From the NCBI GenBank assembly GCA_023229685.1, contig JALNYT010000004.1, positions 1 through 64,000 on the forward strand: a stretch of 64,000 nucleotides of DNA, in the 5' to 3' direction. Numbering within the stretch: the first letter of the stretch is position 1; every line of letters begins with the position of its first letter. Origin of the DNA: Sulfuritalea sp. GTDB taxonomy: Bacteria; Pseudomonadota; Gammaproteobacteria; Burkholderiales; Rhodocyclaceae. The notes beneath the pieces are model-generated. The model was not told the DNA's origin, made no database searches, and saw nothing but the letters and a program-made list of their open reading frames with translations. This document shows positions 54,193 to 62,221 of this stretch, one piece after another. Position numbers and translations under genes: made by a program.

Positions 54193-54960
54193 TCAGGCGA
54201 AGCGATTGACCAGCCGGCCGACGCCGTCGATCGCCACCTCGACCGTATCCCCCTCGCGCAGTTCGCCCGCGCCGACCGAGGTGCCGCAGGCGATGACGTC
54301 GCCCGGTTCCAGCGTCATGTCGTGCGAGATGCGGCTGACGATCTCGGCCGGCGAAAAGAACATGTCGCTCACCGCGTAGTCCTGCCGCTCCTTGCCGGAG
54401 ACCACGGCGCGCACGCGCAGGCCGGCCGGGTCGAGTCCGGTGGCGATGACCGGGCCGAAGGGGCCGAAGCTGTCGAAGCTCTTGGCGCGCGTCCAGTGCA
54501 CGAAGGCCGGGTCGAGGCGCATCAGGTCGCGCGCGGTGACGTCATTGACGCAGGTGTAGCCGAAGATGGCAGCCGGCGTGGCGGCGGGATCGATGGCGCT
54601 GACGCGGCGGCCGATGACGATGCCGAGTTCGGCTTCGAACACCACCATGCCGGTGTAGCCTGCCGGGCGGCGGATGGGTTCGCCGTGGGCGGCGAAGCAG
54701 GTGCCGGCCTTGAGGAAGTAGAGCGGATGCGCGGGGCGCTGCAGGCCTTCCTTCGCCGCGCGCTCGTGGAAGTTGTTCCACAGGCCGAGCATCTTGCCCG
54801 GCTTGCAGGGCGTCAGCAGGCGCACGCCGGCCAGCGGAAAGCGCTGCTCGCATTGCTGCGGGTGGTCGAACATGTCGCCGCGCCAGACGGTGACGGTGTC
54901 GCCGTCGAGGGTACCGAAGTGTTCCGCGCCCGCGGCTTCGAATCGCAGCCAGAGTGCCAT
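54193..54960 (-). CDS. Fumarylacetoacetate hydrolase-family enzyme
   Basis: The 255-residue protein is a FAH-superfamily C-C hydrolase or decarboxylase. It shows CKPGKMLGLWNNF, HPLYFLKAGTCF (about 76-87), the metal-binding acidic triad in VVFEAELGIVIGRRV (about 101-115) and the VNDVTARDLM motif (about 132-141). It probably acts on an acylpyruvate-like intermediate of aromatic breakdown; the substrate is unproven. It starts 5 bp after the terB stop, so it is likely co-transcribed. Confidence 0.87.
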   Translation of the reverse strand: MALWLRFEAAGAEHFGTLDGDTVTVWRGDMFDHPQQCEQRFPLAGVRLLTPCKPGKMLGLWNNFHERAAKEGLQRPAHPLYFLKAGTCFAAHGEPIRRPAGYTGMVVFEAELGIVIGRRVSAIDPAATPAAIFGYTCVNDVTARDLMRLDPAFVHWTRAKSFDSFGPFGPVIATGLDPAGLRVRAVVSGKERQDYAVSDMFFSPAEIVSRISHDMTLEPGDVIACGTSVGAGELREGDTVEVAIDGVGRLVNRFA

Positions 54961-54965
54961 GGCCT

Positions 54966-55424
54966 TCAGCCCTTTTCCCGCGCCCGCTGCTTGGCCGCGA
55001 TGTAGGCCGAGTGCGGGACATACAGCAGATCCGAGATCTTGCTCATGAAATGCTGTTCGTGCGCATCGAGATGACCGTCGGCAAACGCCACCTGCCACAG
55101 ATATTCGACGATCTTTATTTTCTGCTCGGCACTGAAGGCCTTGTTGATCAGCGAGGTGAACTGGAAGTAATCGGTCGCCTGGCGCGCCTCATCCGCGGCT
55201 AGCGCCATCAGCGTTTCGACTTCTGCCGCACCGAGGCCGAACTGGGTCTGCAGCGCTTTGGTCACGGTCGCCGTTTCCGTGGCGGTGACCGAGGTGTCCA
55301 TGCGCATCATTTCCAGGAGCAGCGCTGCCGTCGCGACATGCAGTGCGTGTTGCGACGCGACGCCTGACTGCCCGGCGCCCGGTTCGATCATCTGGCTGAA
55401 GAAATTCTTGATGCTGGCAATCAT
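54966..55424 (-). CDS. TerB-like helical protein
   Basis: The 152-residue protein has the TerB-like fold: ASQHALHVATAALLLEMMRMDTSV (about 22-45), LGAAEVETLMALAADEARQATDYFQF, and KIKIVEYLWQVAFADGHLDAHEQHFMSKISDLL (about 100-132). The DxxxxxxE acidic pairs are typical of this metal-binding family. Its role outside tellurite operons is unclear. Start at MIASIKNFFSQM. A 60-bp copy of its 3' end lies at 52094, suggesting an earlier duplication or insertion. Confidence 0.87.
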   Translation of the reverse strand: MIASIKNFFSQMIEPGAGQSGVASQHALHVATAALLLEMMRMDTSVTATETATVTKALQTQFGLGAAEVETLMALAADEARQATDYFQFTSLINKAFSAEQKIKIVEYLWQVAFADGHLDAHEQHFMSKISDLLYVPHSAYIAAKQRAREKG

Positions 55425-55489
55425 CTGTGTCCCGGTTCCCTGCAAATGAGCTTGTTCACGCCGACCGGCGAACTGGATTCAGGCTCGGA

Positions 55490-55834
55490 TCAAGTGGTGG
55501 GCGGCCGCTTCTTGCGCTTCTTCTTCTTCGGTTGCTCATCACTCAGGCACTTCTTCAGTTCCTTGCCGGTTTTTCCCTGGCAGATCTCCTTGGCCTTTTG
55601 TGCGGCTTCGCAGGCTTGCGGATTCTGTGTCTTGCCGCATTCCACCGGCGGGATGCTCGCCTCGAGGCAGGCCCGCTTTTCGGCGCTGCGCTTCTCGCCG
55701 CAGTTCTTCAGGGCTGCCTGGCGCGCCTCGCAGCGCACCGGGTCACGCGCCCTGGCGCAATCGTCGGCGGCGGACTGGGCCAATGCGGGCAGCGAGAGCA
55801 GGGCGCCCGCCGCCAGCGTGAGCAGTCTCTTCAT
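55490..55834 (-). CDS. Secreted cysteine-rich protein
   Basis: A 114-residue protein with a signal peptide (residues 1-20, MKRLLTLAAGALLSLPALAQ) and six or more cysteines spaced in pairs (CARARDPVRC, CGEKRSAEKRAC, CGKTQNPQAC, CQGKTGKELKKC), then a very basic KKKKRKKRP tail. The C-x8-9-C units suggest disulfide-linked helical hairpins in the periplasm. Function is unknown. It sits between terB and the divergent GspE-type gene. Confidence 0.82.
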   Translation of the reverse strand: MKRLLTLAAGALLSLPALAQSAADDCARARDPVRCEARQAALKNCGEKRSAEKRACLEASIPPVECGKTQNPQACEAAQKAKEICQGKTGKELKKCLSDEQPKKKKRKKRPPTT

Positions 55835-55949
55835 GCGGTTTCTCCCCAATGGATCTCGATGCAATGTGTGCCGGCATAATACCCCGGCATTGAGGCGGAG
55901 CCGGGTTGTCGGCTATAGTTCGCCGTATCGTTAGCGCCGACCTTCTGCC

Positions 55950-57737
55950 ATGAACCAGGCTCCGCCCAAGGAACACCGACTGACCCTGCCGGAAACGGTC
56001 GACGGCCTCGTTGCCGACGGCTTGATCGCTGCGGATGAAGCCGCCCGCTTCAAGCAGGAGCGGCGTTACTACAAGGGCGAGGTGCATCCCCTGGTCGCGA
56101 TTGCCGGGCAGCGCTGGAAGTCGTTGCAGCCGCCGCATCGGGTGCTCGATCTGGACGGCCTGACGCAGTGGCTGGCGAAATGGTCCGGGCTGGACTACCT
56201 GCACATCGATCCGCTGAAGATCAATTTTTCGGCGGTGACGGAGGTGATGAGCAACACCTATGCGACGCGCTTCCGCATCCTGCCGGTCGAGGTCAAGCCG
56301 CACGAGGTGGTGATCGCGACGGCCGAGCCGTTCCAGCGCGCGTGGGAAGCCGAGATGCAGCCGATCCTGCGCAAGGAGATCCGCCGCGTCATCAGCAATC
56401 CGGATGACATCACGCGTTATCAGGTGGAGTTCTACAACCTGGCCAAGTCGATCAAGGGCGCGATGGGCCGGGGCGAAGTCGCCGGCGGCGCCTCGAACTT
56501 CGAGCAACTGGTGGAACTGGGCAAGAGCAACAAGCAGTTCGACGCCAACGACCAGCACATCGTGACCATCGTCGATTGGCTCTGGCAATACGCCTTCGAG
56601 CAGCGCGCCTCGGATATTCACGTCGAGCCGCGGCGCGATCTGGGCATCGTGCGTTTCCGTATCGACGGCGTCCTGCATCAGGTGTACCAGATTCCGATGG
56701 CGGTGCTCAATGCCATGACCAGCCGCATCAAGATTCTCGGCCGCATGGACGTGGTCGAAAAGCGGCGGCCGCAGGATGGCCGGATCAAGACGCGCACACC
56801 GGACGGGCAGGAAGTCGAGCTGCGCCTGGCGACCTTGCCGACCGTATTCGGCGAAAAGCTGGTGATGCGGATTTTCGACCCGGAGGTTCTGGTCCGCGAT
56901 TTTTCCGAACTCGGCTTTGCCGACGAGGAAGCGGCGATGTGGCGCGAAATGTCCTCCCAGCCCAATGGCATCATTCTGGTGACGGGCCCGACCGGCAGCG
57001 GCAAGACCGTGACCCTGTATTCGACGCTGAAGCAACTGGCCACACCCGAGGTCAACGTGTGTACGCTGGAAGACCCGATCGAAATGATCGAGGCTTCCTT
57101 CAATCAGGTGCAGATTCTGCCGGACATCGGCATGGGCTTCGCCGAAGGCATCCGCTCCCTGATGCGGCAGGACCCGGACATCATCATGGTCGGCGAGATC
57201 CGCGATCTGGAAACCGCCGACATGGCCATCCAGGCGGCGTTGACCGGCCATCTGGTGCTCTCCACCTTGCACACCAACGATGCGCCGTCGGCGATGACGC
57301 GGCTGACCGAACTGGGCGTGCCACCTTATCTGCTGTCGGCGACCGTGCTCGGCGTCATGGCGCAACGCCTGATCCGCACGCTTTGCCCGCATTGCAAGCA
57401 GGCCGGCGGCATGCGCGCCGAGGATGAGACGGCCTGGAGCGCGCTGGTGGCACCGTGGAAGTCCAGCAAGCCGAAGGAACTCTACCATCCGGTGGGTTGC
57501 CTCGAATGCCGCATGACCGGCTTCAAGGGTCGCGTCGGAATCTACGAGATCATGCCCATGTCGCCCGAGATCAAGAAGCTGGTGGCAAACGGAGCCGAGC
57601 TGGCCAAGCTGCGCGAGCAGGCGATGCGCGAAGGCATGAAGCCGCTGCGCATTGCCGGGGCGAAAAAGGTCGCCGCGGGACTGACCACCATAGCGGAGAT
57701 CATCAAGGTTGCCCCGCCGATGTTTGACGCTGCCTGA
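55950..57737 (+). CDS. GspE/PilB-type secretion or pilus ATPase
   Basis: The 595-residue protein belongs to the GspE/PulE/PilB family. It has an N-terminal N1-like domain, an N2 domain (NDQHIVTIVDWLWQYAFEQRASDIHVEP, about 193-220), Walker A GPTGSGKT (about 347-354), the Asp box TLEDPIE, Walker B IIMVGEIRDLET and the C-terminal tetracysteine CPHC...CLEC. It powers pilus or type II secretion assembly. No pilC, pilD or gsp genes are beside it, so the system is unknown. Confidence 0.9.
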   Translation: MNQAPPKEHRLTLPETVDGLVADGLIAADEAARFKQERRYYKGEVHPLVAIAGQRWKSLQPPHRVLDLDGLTQWLAKWSGLDYLHIDPLKINFSAVTEVMSNTYATRFRILPVEVKPHEVVIATAEPFQRAWEAEMQPILRKEIRRVISNPDDITRYQVEFYNLAKSIKGAMGRGEVAGGASNFEQLVELGKSNKQFDANDQHIVTIVDWLWQYAFEQRASDIHVEPRRDLGIVRFRIDGVLHQVYQIPMAVLNAMTSRIKILGRMDVVEKRRPQDGRIKTRTPDGQEVELRLATLPTVFGEKLVMRIFDPEVLVRDFSELGFADEEAAMWREMSSQPNGIILVTGPTGSGKTVTLYSTLKQLATPEVNVCTLEDPIEMIEASFNQVQILPDIGMGFAEGIRSLMRQDPDIIMVGEIRDLETADMAIQAALTGHLVLSTLHTNDAPSAMTRLTELGVPPYLLSATVLGVMAQRLIRTLCPHCKQAGGMRAEDETAWSALVAPWKSSKPKELYHPVGCLECRMTGFKGRVGIYEIMPMSPEIKKLVANGAELAKLREQAMREGMKPLRIAGAKKVAAGLTTIAEIIKVAPPMFDAA

Positions 57738-58108
57738 TCACCGGCCGGACAGAGCATTCTGAAAGTCGGCGCTGGCGGGACGGTGGGAGCCGGCCTTGGA
57801 TTCAACCGGTGGATGCAACAGATTGGCTCGCCCAAATAGGATTCTCCGCGCGTGAATCGCGGCGACGCAGCGAAAGGCGTCGGTGTGCCAGGGAATCGCT
57901 GATGGCAAGATTCATTGTGATAGCATTCCCGCCTGCGCCTGTGTCAGAGCACTTCAGCACGAGAATCAAGTTATGGCTGGCAAATGACAAGATTTCATGC
58001 CCGCGTTTTGCAAGCAAATCCAACGGGAATCCTCGTTGGTTCAATAATTGAATCTGTTGCGGACTGGATCTCCAAAGGACTACCAGGGTTCCTGCAAGAA
58101 AGTCGTGT
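57738..58108 (+). other. Intergenic upstream of the aryl-polyene-type genes, with module C repeat
   Basis: A module C copy (AAAGTCGGCGCTGGCGGGAC, continuing GGTGGG) lies at 57772. The remaining 300 bp contain an ATG-started plus-strand frame (57809-58051, 80 codons) whose RESRRRSERRRC composition and lack of recognisable family make it unconvincing. The DNA here turns more AT-rich than the preceding genes, consistent with a promoter region for the gene cluster that follows. No specific promoter was recognised. Confidence 0.5.
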
Positions 58109-58378
58109 ATGAATGACGTGAAGAATATCGAGCAGGAAATTGCTCGCTTGATTGTGGACACTCTCCACCTTGAAGACGTAACTCCCGAGCAGATAGAGGC
58201 GGAAGCGCCGCTGTTCGGCGACGGGCTGGGGCTCGACTCGCTCGATATGCTGGAACTTTCAATGGAAGTGGAACAAAAGTATGGGGTGGCATTGCGTTCC
58301 GACGATCCGGAACACATAAAGGTCTTTGTTTCTCTACGCCGCTTGTCCGAATATATCCAGCTGCATCGTGTCCGCTGA
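58109..58378 (+). CDS. Acyl carrier protein of aryl-polyene type
   Basis: The 89-residue protein has the phosphopantetheine site GLDSLDMLEL (serine at about residue 49) in a standard ACP fold: EIARLIVDTLHLEDVTPEQI, then DGLGLDSLDMLELSMEVEQKYGV. It is the first gene of the cluster and would carry the growing polyene chain. Aryl-polyene clusters usually have two ACPs, and only one is seen here. CAAGAAAG lies a few bases before the ATG. Confidence 0.88.
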   Translation: MNDVKNIEQEIARLIVDTLHLEDVTPEQIEAEAPLFGDGLGLDSLDMLELSMEVEQKYGVALRSDDPEHIKVFVSLRRLSEYIQLHRVR

Positions 58379-58437
58379 AGGCCCTGCCGAAGCAACTGGC
58401 ACTGGTTTGGGCACCAGCAATTGCCGAGCGTGACCGG

Positions 58438-59118
58438 ATGAGGCCTGCGGCACCCGAAACCCGTGAAATATCAGCCAATCCGGGCAGTCCGGAACTGACC
58501 TGGTTCTTGGTGCCCCTCGCCATCGGCTATCTGGCGGCGTCCGTCAGCGGATTTCGCGGCCTTGCCCTGGGTATCGTCGGCGTGATGATCGGCGCCGTGG
58601 TGGCAGCTTCCGGCCGACGCGTGGCCGGTCTGCTTTCAGGGTTCGTCTTGTCGGGCGCATTTCTTTACTGGTCGGACTCGCTGTTCTTCGTCGTGTATGT
58701 GCCGCCGATTGCAGGGTTCGCGTTTATGGCGTTCTTCTTTCAACGCACGCTCTGGCGCGGATCCGAGCCACTTATCACGCGCGTCGCGCGCAAAGAACAT
58801 CCCGACATGCCGGCGGATATTGCACGCTACACGCGCACCCTCACTTGGGCATGGAGCGGGTGCTTTGTGTTTCTGCTTGTTGCAGCACTGGCGCTTGCAC
58901 CGGTATTGCCGCTGGATTCATGGTCACGCTGGGTACAGGGACTGGCGGTTGTCCTGCCGGCCACATTGTTTCTCGGCGAATATATCTATCGTTGCCAGCG
59001 CATGCGCAATCATCGTCATGGATCGCTCCTGATATTGCTGCTTAATGTCATCGCCGTGGTCAAAGAGGCTGCCATCAAACCGACCCTGCGCAGCCCTGCC
59101 GATAGCGAGCGCCGCTGA
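58438..59118 (+). CDS. COG4648-like membrane protein of aryl-polyene cluster
   Basis: A 226-residue protein with about six hydrophobic segments (LVPLAIGYLAASVSGFRGLA, VGVMIGAVVAASG, LFFVVYVPPIAGFAFMAFFF, and more) and a charged loop with LITRVARKEHPDMPADIARYTRTLTW. The PADIARYTRxLTxxW motif is typical of COG4648 proteins in aryl-polyene clusters. The role is probably in membrane export or assembly, not established. The next gene begins 2 bp after its stop. Confidence 0.85.
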   Translation: MRPAAPETREISANPGSPELTWFLVPLAIGYLAASVSGFRGLALGIVGVMIGAVVAASGRRVAGLLSGFVLSGAFLYWSDSLFFVVYVPPIAGFAFMAFFFQRTLWRGSEPLITRVARKEHPDMPADIARYTRTLTWAWSGCFVFLLVAALALAPVLPLDSWSRWVQGLAVVLPATLFLGEYIYRCQRMRNHRHGSLLILLLNVIAVVKEAAIKPTLRSPADSERR

Positions 59119-59120
59119 TC

Positions 59121-60797
59121 ATGCTGCCGCTCGCAAGATACCGGACACCAGACGATCCGATCCTGTTGCATGCCGGCGGAGAAATCACCGCGGCGGATTT
59201 TTATAGCCAGGTGCAGCGCTTGGCAGAGGCGCTGCCCGACGCCCGCTTCGTCATGAATCTTTGCGCGACGCGTCACGGTTTCATGCTCGCTTTCGGCGCC
59301 GCATTGCTGCGTGGTCAGACTTCCCTGCTACCGCCTGGACAGGGGCGCGGTGACTGGGAACAAGTGCTGCGACAATTCCCCGACGCATGCCTGTTGAGCG
59401 AAAAGCAGTTATCTGCGGAACGTGCCTTCGATATCAGTCCATTTCTCGTCGGCAACGCAACGCCGGCGGTGCCGACGCCGATGATCGGCGATGGACAGAG
59501 GGCCGCGATTTTGTTTACTTCCGGCAGCACCGGGCAGCCCACGCAACACCCCAAGACCTGGGGACAGCTTTGCCATGGTGCCGCAAGCCTGGCTGCCGCC
59601 CTGAACTGGGGAGAAACCCCTTCCTGCGCCGTCGTCGCCAGCGTTCCTCCGCAGCACATGTTCGGCCTCGAAGCAACGGTGATGCTGCCCTGGACCATGG
59701 GTGTCCCGGTCCACGCGCAGACGCCGCTCCTGCCCACGGATCTCGAAGAGGTTCTGCGGCAATGCGATCGGCCGAGTTGGTGGATGACCACGCCGATGCA
59801 TCTGAGGGCGCCGTTGCATGCACTGAGCGGCCTTGAAGGCGTCGTGGCATCGACCATGAGCCTGCCTGCCAGTGTGGCGCGTGCGGCGGAAGCAAAATGG
59901 CAAGTTCCGGTCATGGAGATATACGGCTCGACGGAAACCGGTGCGCTGGCGATACGGCGTACCGCCAGGGAAGATGTCTGGACACCGCTGGCCGACGTTT
60001 CGCTATGGCATGAAGGTGAGGGCGAAGGACGGACAATCTGGGCGGCGGGCCCACATGTCGGACCGCCCCTGCAACTTGGTGACGATCTGGCACTCCAGGC
60101 GGATGGTCGCTTTCGGTGGCTTGGGCGGTCGACCGACTTGATAAAAGTCGGCGGCAAACGTGCTTCACTGTCAGCCTTGAATCAACACTTGATGGACATT
60201 CCGGGTGTAGTCGACGGAGCCTATTTTTCCCCCGCGGAGGTAGGCACCGACGTTGCCGGCGACGACTCCCATCCGGCTCACCGAATGGCCGCATTCTATG
60301 TCTCGGCAACCATCTCGCCGCGTGAGGTGCGGAATGCGCTGCGCGCGAAAATCGATCCCGTGTTCTTGCCACGTCCCCTGTATCGTGTCGGGCAACTGCC
60401 GAGAAATGCCAACGGCAAGCTCCCTCAAGCCGCGCTGGCAAATCTGTATTCGCAATGCCGGTTGCAAAGAGTTCCGCACACGATCCCTGCCCAGCATCCG
60501 TCCCTGCCCGGACACTTTCCGGGTCATCCGCTGGTGCCCGGCGTCGTCATTCTGGCGCGCGTGGCGGAGGCCATACGCACGACATTTCCGCAACTCGAAC
60601 CGGGCACCTTGACGAATGCGCGTTTTCACGCGCCGCTCAAGCCTGGCAAGTCTTTTACTATCCAATCTGAGTTGCAGGATGGGTACGTGCGTTTCAAGGT
60701 CAAGCTCGCCGATGCGCTGCCTGAACCGGGAAGCCTGATCGCCAGCGGTCAATGGCAATGCCGATCAACGAATTCATTGCCGACCGAGAACGCATGA
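59121..60797 (+). CDS. Fused acyl-CoA/ACP ligase and ApeI-type dehydratase
   Basis: The 558-residue protein joins two activities. The first 440 residues are an AMP-forming ligase: ILFTSGSTGQPTQHPKTW (about 132-149), MEIYGSTETGALAIR (about 263-277), and a C-terminal KVGGKRASL and NANGKL hinge with catalytic lysine. Residues 452-558 are a hotdog dehydratase of the FabZ/ApeI type, with HTIPAQHPSLPGHFPGHPLV. In aryl-polyene synthesis the ligase loads the aryl starter and the dehydratase removes water. In many clusters these are separate genes. Confidence 0.9.
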   Translation: MLPLARYRTPDDPILLHAGGEITAADFYSQVQRLAEALPDARFVMNLCATRHGFMLAFGAALLRGQTSLLPPGQGRGDWEQVLRQFPDACLLSEKQLSAERAFDISPFLVGNATPAVPTPMIGDGQRAAILFTSGSTGQPTQHPKTWGQLCHGAASLAAALNWGETPSCAVVASVPPQHMFGLEATVMLPWTMGVPVHAQTPLLPTDLEEVLRQCDRPSWWMTTPMHLRAPLHALSGLEGVVASTMSLPASVARAAEAKWQVPVMEIYGSTETGALAIRRTAREDVWTPLADVSLWHEGEGEGRTIWAAGPHVGPPLQLGDDLALQADGRFRWLGRSTDLIKVGGKRASLSALNQHLMDIPGVVDGAYFSPAEVGTDVAGDDSHPAHRMAAFYVSATISPREVRNALRAKIDPVFLPRPLYRVGQLPRNANGKLPQAALANLYSQCRLQRVPHTIPAQHPSLPGHFPGHPLVPGVVILARVAEAIRTTFPQLEPGTLTNARFHAPLKPGKSFTIQSELQDGYVRFKVKLADALPEPGSLIASGQWQCRSTNSLPTENA

Positions 60798-61642
60798 ACG
60801 ACCAGTGGCGCGGCCGACGCGAGCGCGGCAGCAGGAGCATGGTGCGCCTTATCATCTGGCTGGCGCTGCGCTTTGGTCGCGCAATTTGCCGCGTTCTGTT
60901 GGTACCCATCTGCGCCTACTTTCTGCTGACCGCTCCCCTTGCGCGGCGATCTTCCCTGGCATTCCTGAGCCGCGCGCTGAATCGGCGCGCCGGCTGGCGC
61001 GATACCTTCATGCACCTGTTTGTTTTCGCCACCACGCTGCTTGATCGCGTGTACCTCGTCAACGGACGTCAACGCGAATTGACGGTCGAGGTCAGCAACG
61101 AGCCCGCGTTCTGGCAGGCGCTGGCGCAAGGTCGCGGTTGCCTGCTGCTCGGTTCGCATCTCGGCAGCTTCGAAATGCTCAGCATCATTGGTAGCGTCGA
61201 GAAGAAGCTCGTGATCAATGTCGTGATGCATCTGGCCGACAGCAAGGGTTTGCGCGATTTGCTGCCCAGCCCTGGACACGCGCTGCCGTACAATGTGATT
61301 CCGCTCGGGCATCCCGACTCCATGCTGAAGGCCAAGGAATGTCTGGCGCGCGGCGAGGTGGTCGGAATTCTGGCTGACCGCGTCTTCGGTGGCGAGCGCG
61401 CACAAAGCCTGCCGTTTCTGGGACATCCGGCGCGCTTTTCATTGAGCCCCCTGCGGCTGGCAAGAATCACCGGCGCACCCGTGCTGATGGTGTTCGGGCT
61501 GTTTCGCGGCGGACGCCGCTATGACATCGTTTTCGAATCCATGGCAGAGCTCACCTTGCCCTGTTATGTCGAACAGCTGGAACGCAAGGCGCGGCAGTTT
61601 CCATATAACTGGTTCAACTTTTACGACTACTGGAGCGTCTAG
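60794..61642 (+). CDS. LpxL/HtrB-like acyltransferase
   Basis: The 282-residue protein has one N-terminal membrane helix (about 20-42) and an LPLAT domain with the catalytic HLGSFE motif (about 126-131, Hx4E) and the VVGILADRVFGGE segment near 197-209. In aryl-polyene clusters such enzymes anchor the polyene to a lipid. ATG 60794 overlaps the previous stop (ATGA), which sets the start. Upstream in-frame ATGs at 60752 and 60758 are less likely. Confidence 0.87.
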   Translation: MNDQWRGRRERGSRSMVRLIIWLALRFGRAICRVLLVPICAYFLLTAPLARRSSLAFLSRALNRRAGWRDTFMHLFVFATTLLDRVYLVNGRQRELTVEVSNEPAFWQALAQGRGCLLLGSHLGSFEMLSIIGSVEKKLVINVVMHLADSKGLRDLLPSPGHALPYNVIPLGHPDSMLKAKECLARGEVVGILADRVFGGERAQSLPFLGHPARFSLSPLRLARITGAPVLMVFGLFRGGRRYDIVFESMAELTLPCYVEQLERKARQFPYNWFNFYDYWSV

Positions 61643-61645
61643 CCG

Positions 61646-62221
61646 ATGAAGATGCGACCTTCATCAATGCCGGCTCTTTTCATCGCCCTGATGGCACTAT
61701 TGGTGGCCATCACTGCGCATGCCGACAACTTTGATCTTGCCCGTCTCATGCAACTCCTCACTCTCTCGCCCGAGGGTGAAGTCGCCTACACGGAAAAGAA
61801 ATATTCGAGCCTGCTCACTGAACCCGTGGTGAGCTCGGGAACGCTGAGTTATCGACGTCCCGACACGGTGGAAAAGAACATGGTGTCGCCGCGCAAGGAG
61901 CGCTTTCGCATCGCCGGCGAAGAGTTGATCGTCGCGCGCAAGGGCATCGAAAACCGCTATCCGTTGTCCAGTCAGCCGCTGCTCTCGGCATTTGCCGCCA
62001 GCTTGCGCGGCGTGCTCGGCGGCGACGCCGAATTGCTGCGACAACACTACCGATTGAAGCTGGAGGGAGAGGAACAGGCGTGGCGGCTGGAATTGACGCC
62101 GCTCGACGATGAAATTGCCCGTTATGTCGAACGCATCGCCGTGTCTGGGCGCGGCGGCCACGTGGAGCAAATCGAAGTACGCGAGAGCGGTGGTGACCGC
62201 TCCGTGCTCCAGGTGCGCTAG
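61646..62221 (+). CDS. LolA-like periplasmic carrier of aryl-polyene cluster
   Basis: The 191-residue protein has a signal peptide (about 1-26, SMPALFIALMALLVAITAHA) and a LolA-like beta fold: DLARLMQLLTLSPEGEVAYTEKKYSS, GTLSYRRPDTVEKNM, and DEIARYVERIAVSGRGGHVEQIEV. It is expected to carry the lipid-linked polyene across the periplasm. It follows the acyltransferase by 3 bp and overlaps the exporter start by one base. Confidence 0.87.
   Translation: MKMRPSSMPALFIALMALLVAITAHADNFDLARLMQLLTLSPEGEVAYTEKKYSSLLTEPVVSSGTLSYRRPDTVEKNMVSPRKERFRIAGEELIVARKGIENRYPLSSQPLLSAFAASLRGVLGGDAELLRQHYRLKLEGEEQAWRLELTPLDDEIARYVERIAVSGRGGHVEQIEVRESGGDRSVLQVR

Noticed and set aside
57809..58051. An 80-codon plus-strand frame ahead of the ACP gene
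   Set aside because: No family resemblance, arginine-rich composition and no good ribosome-binding site; treated as intergenic, though a small cluster gene cannot be fully excluded.
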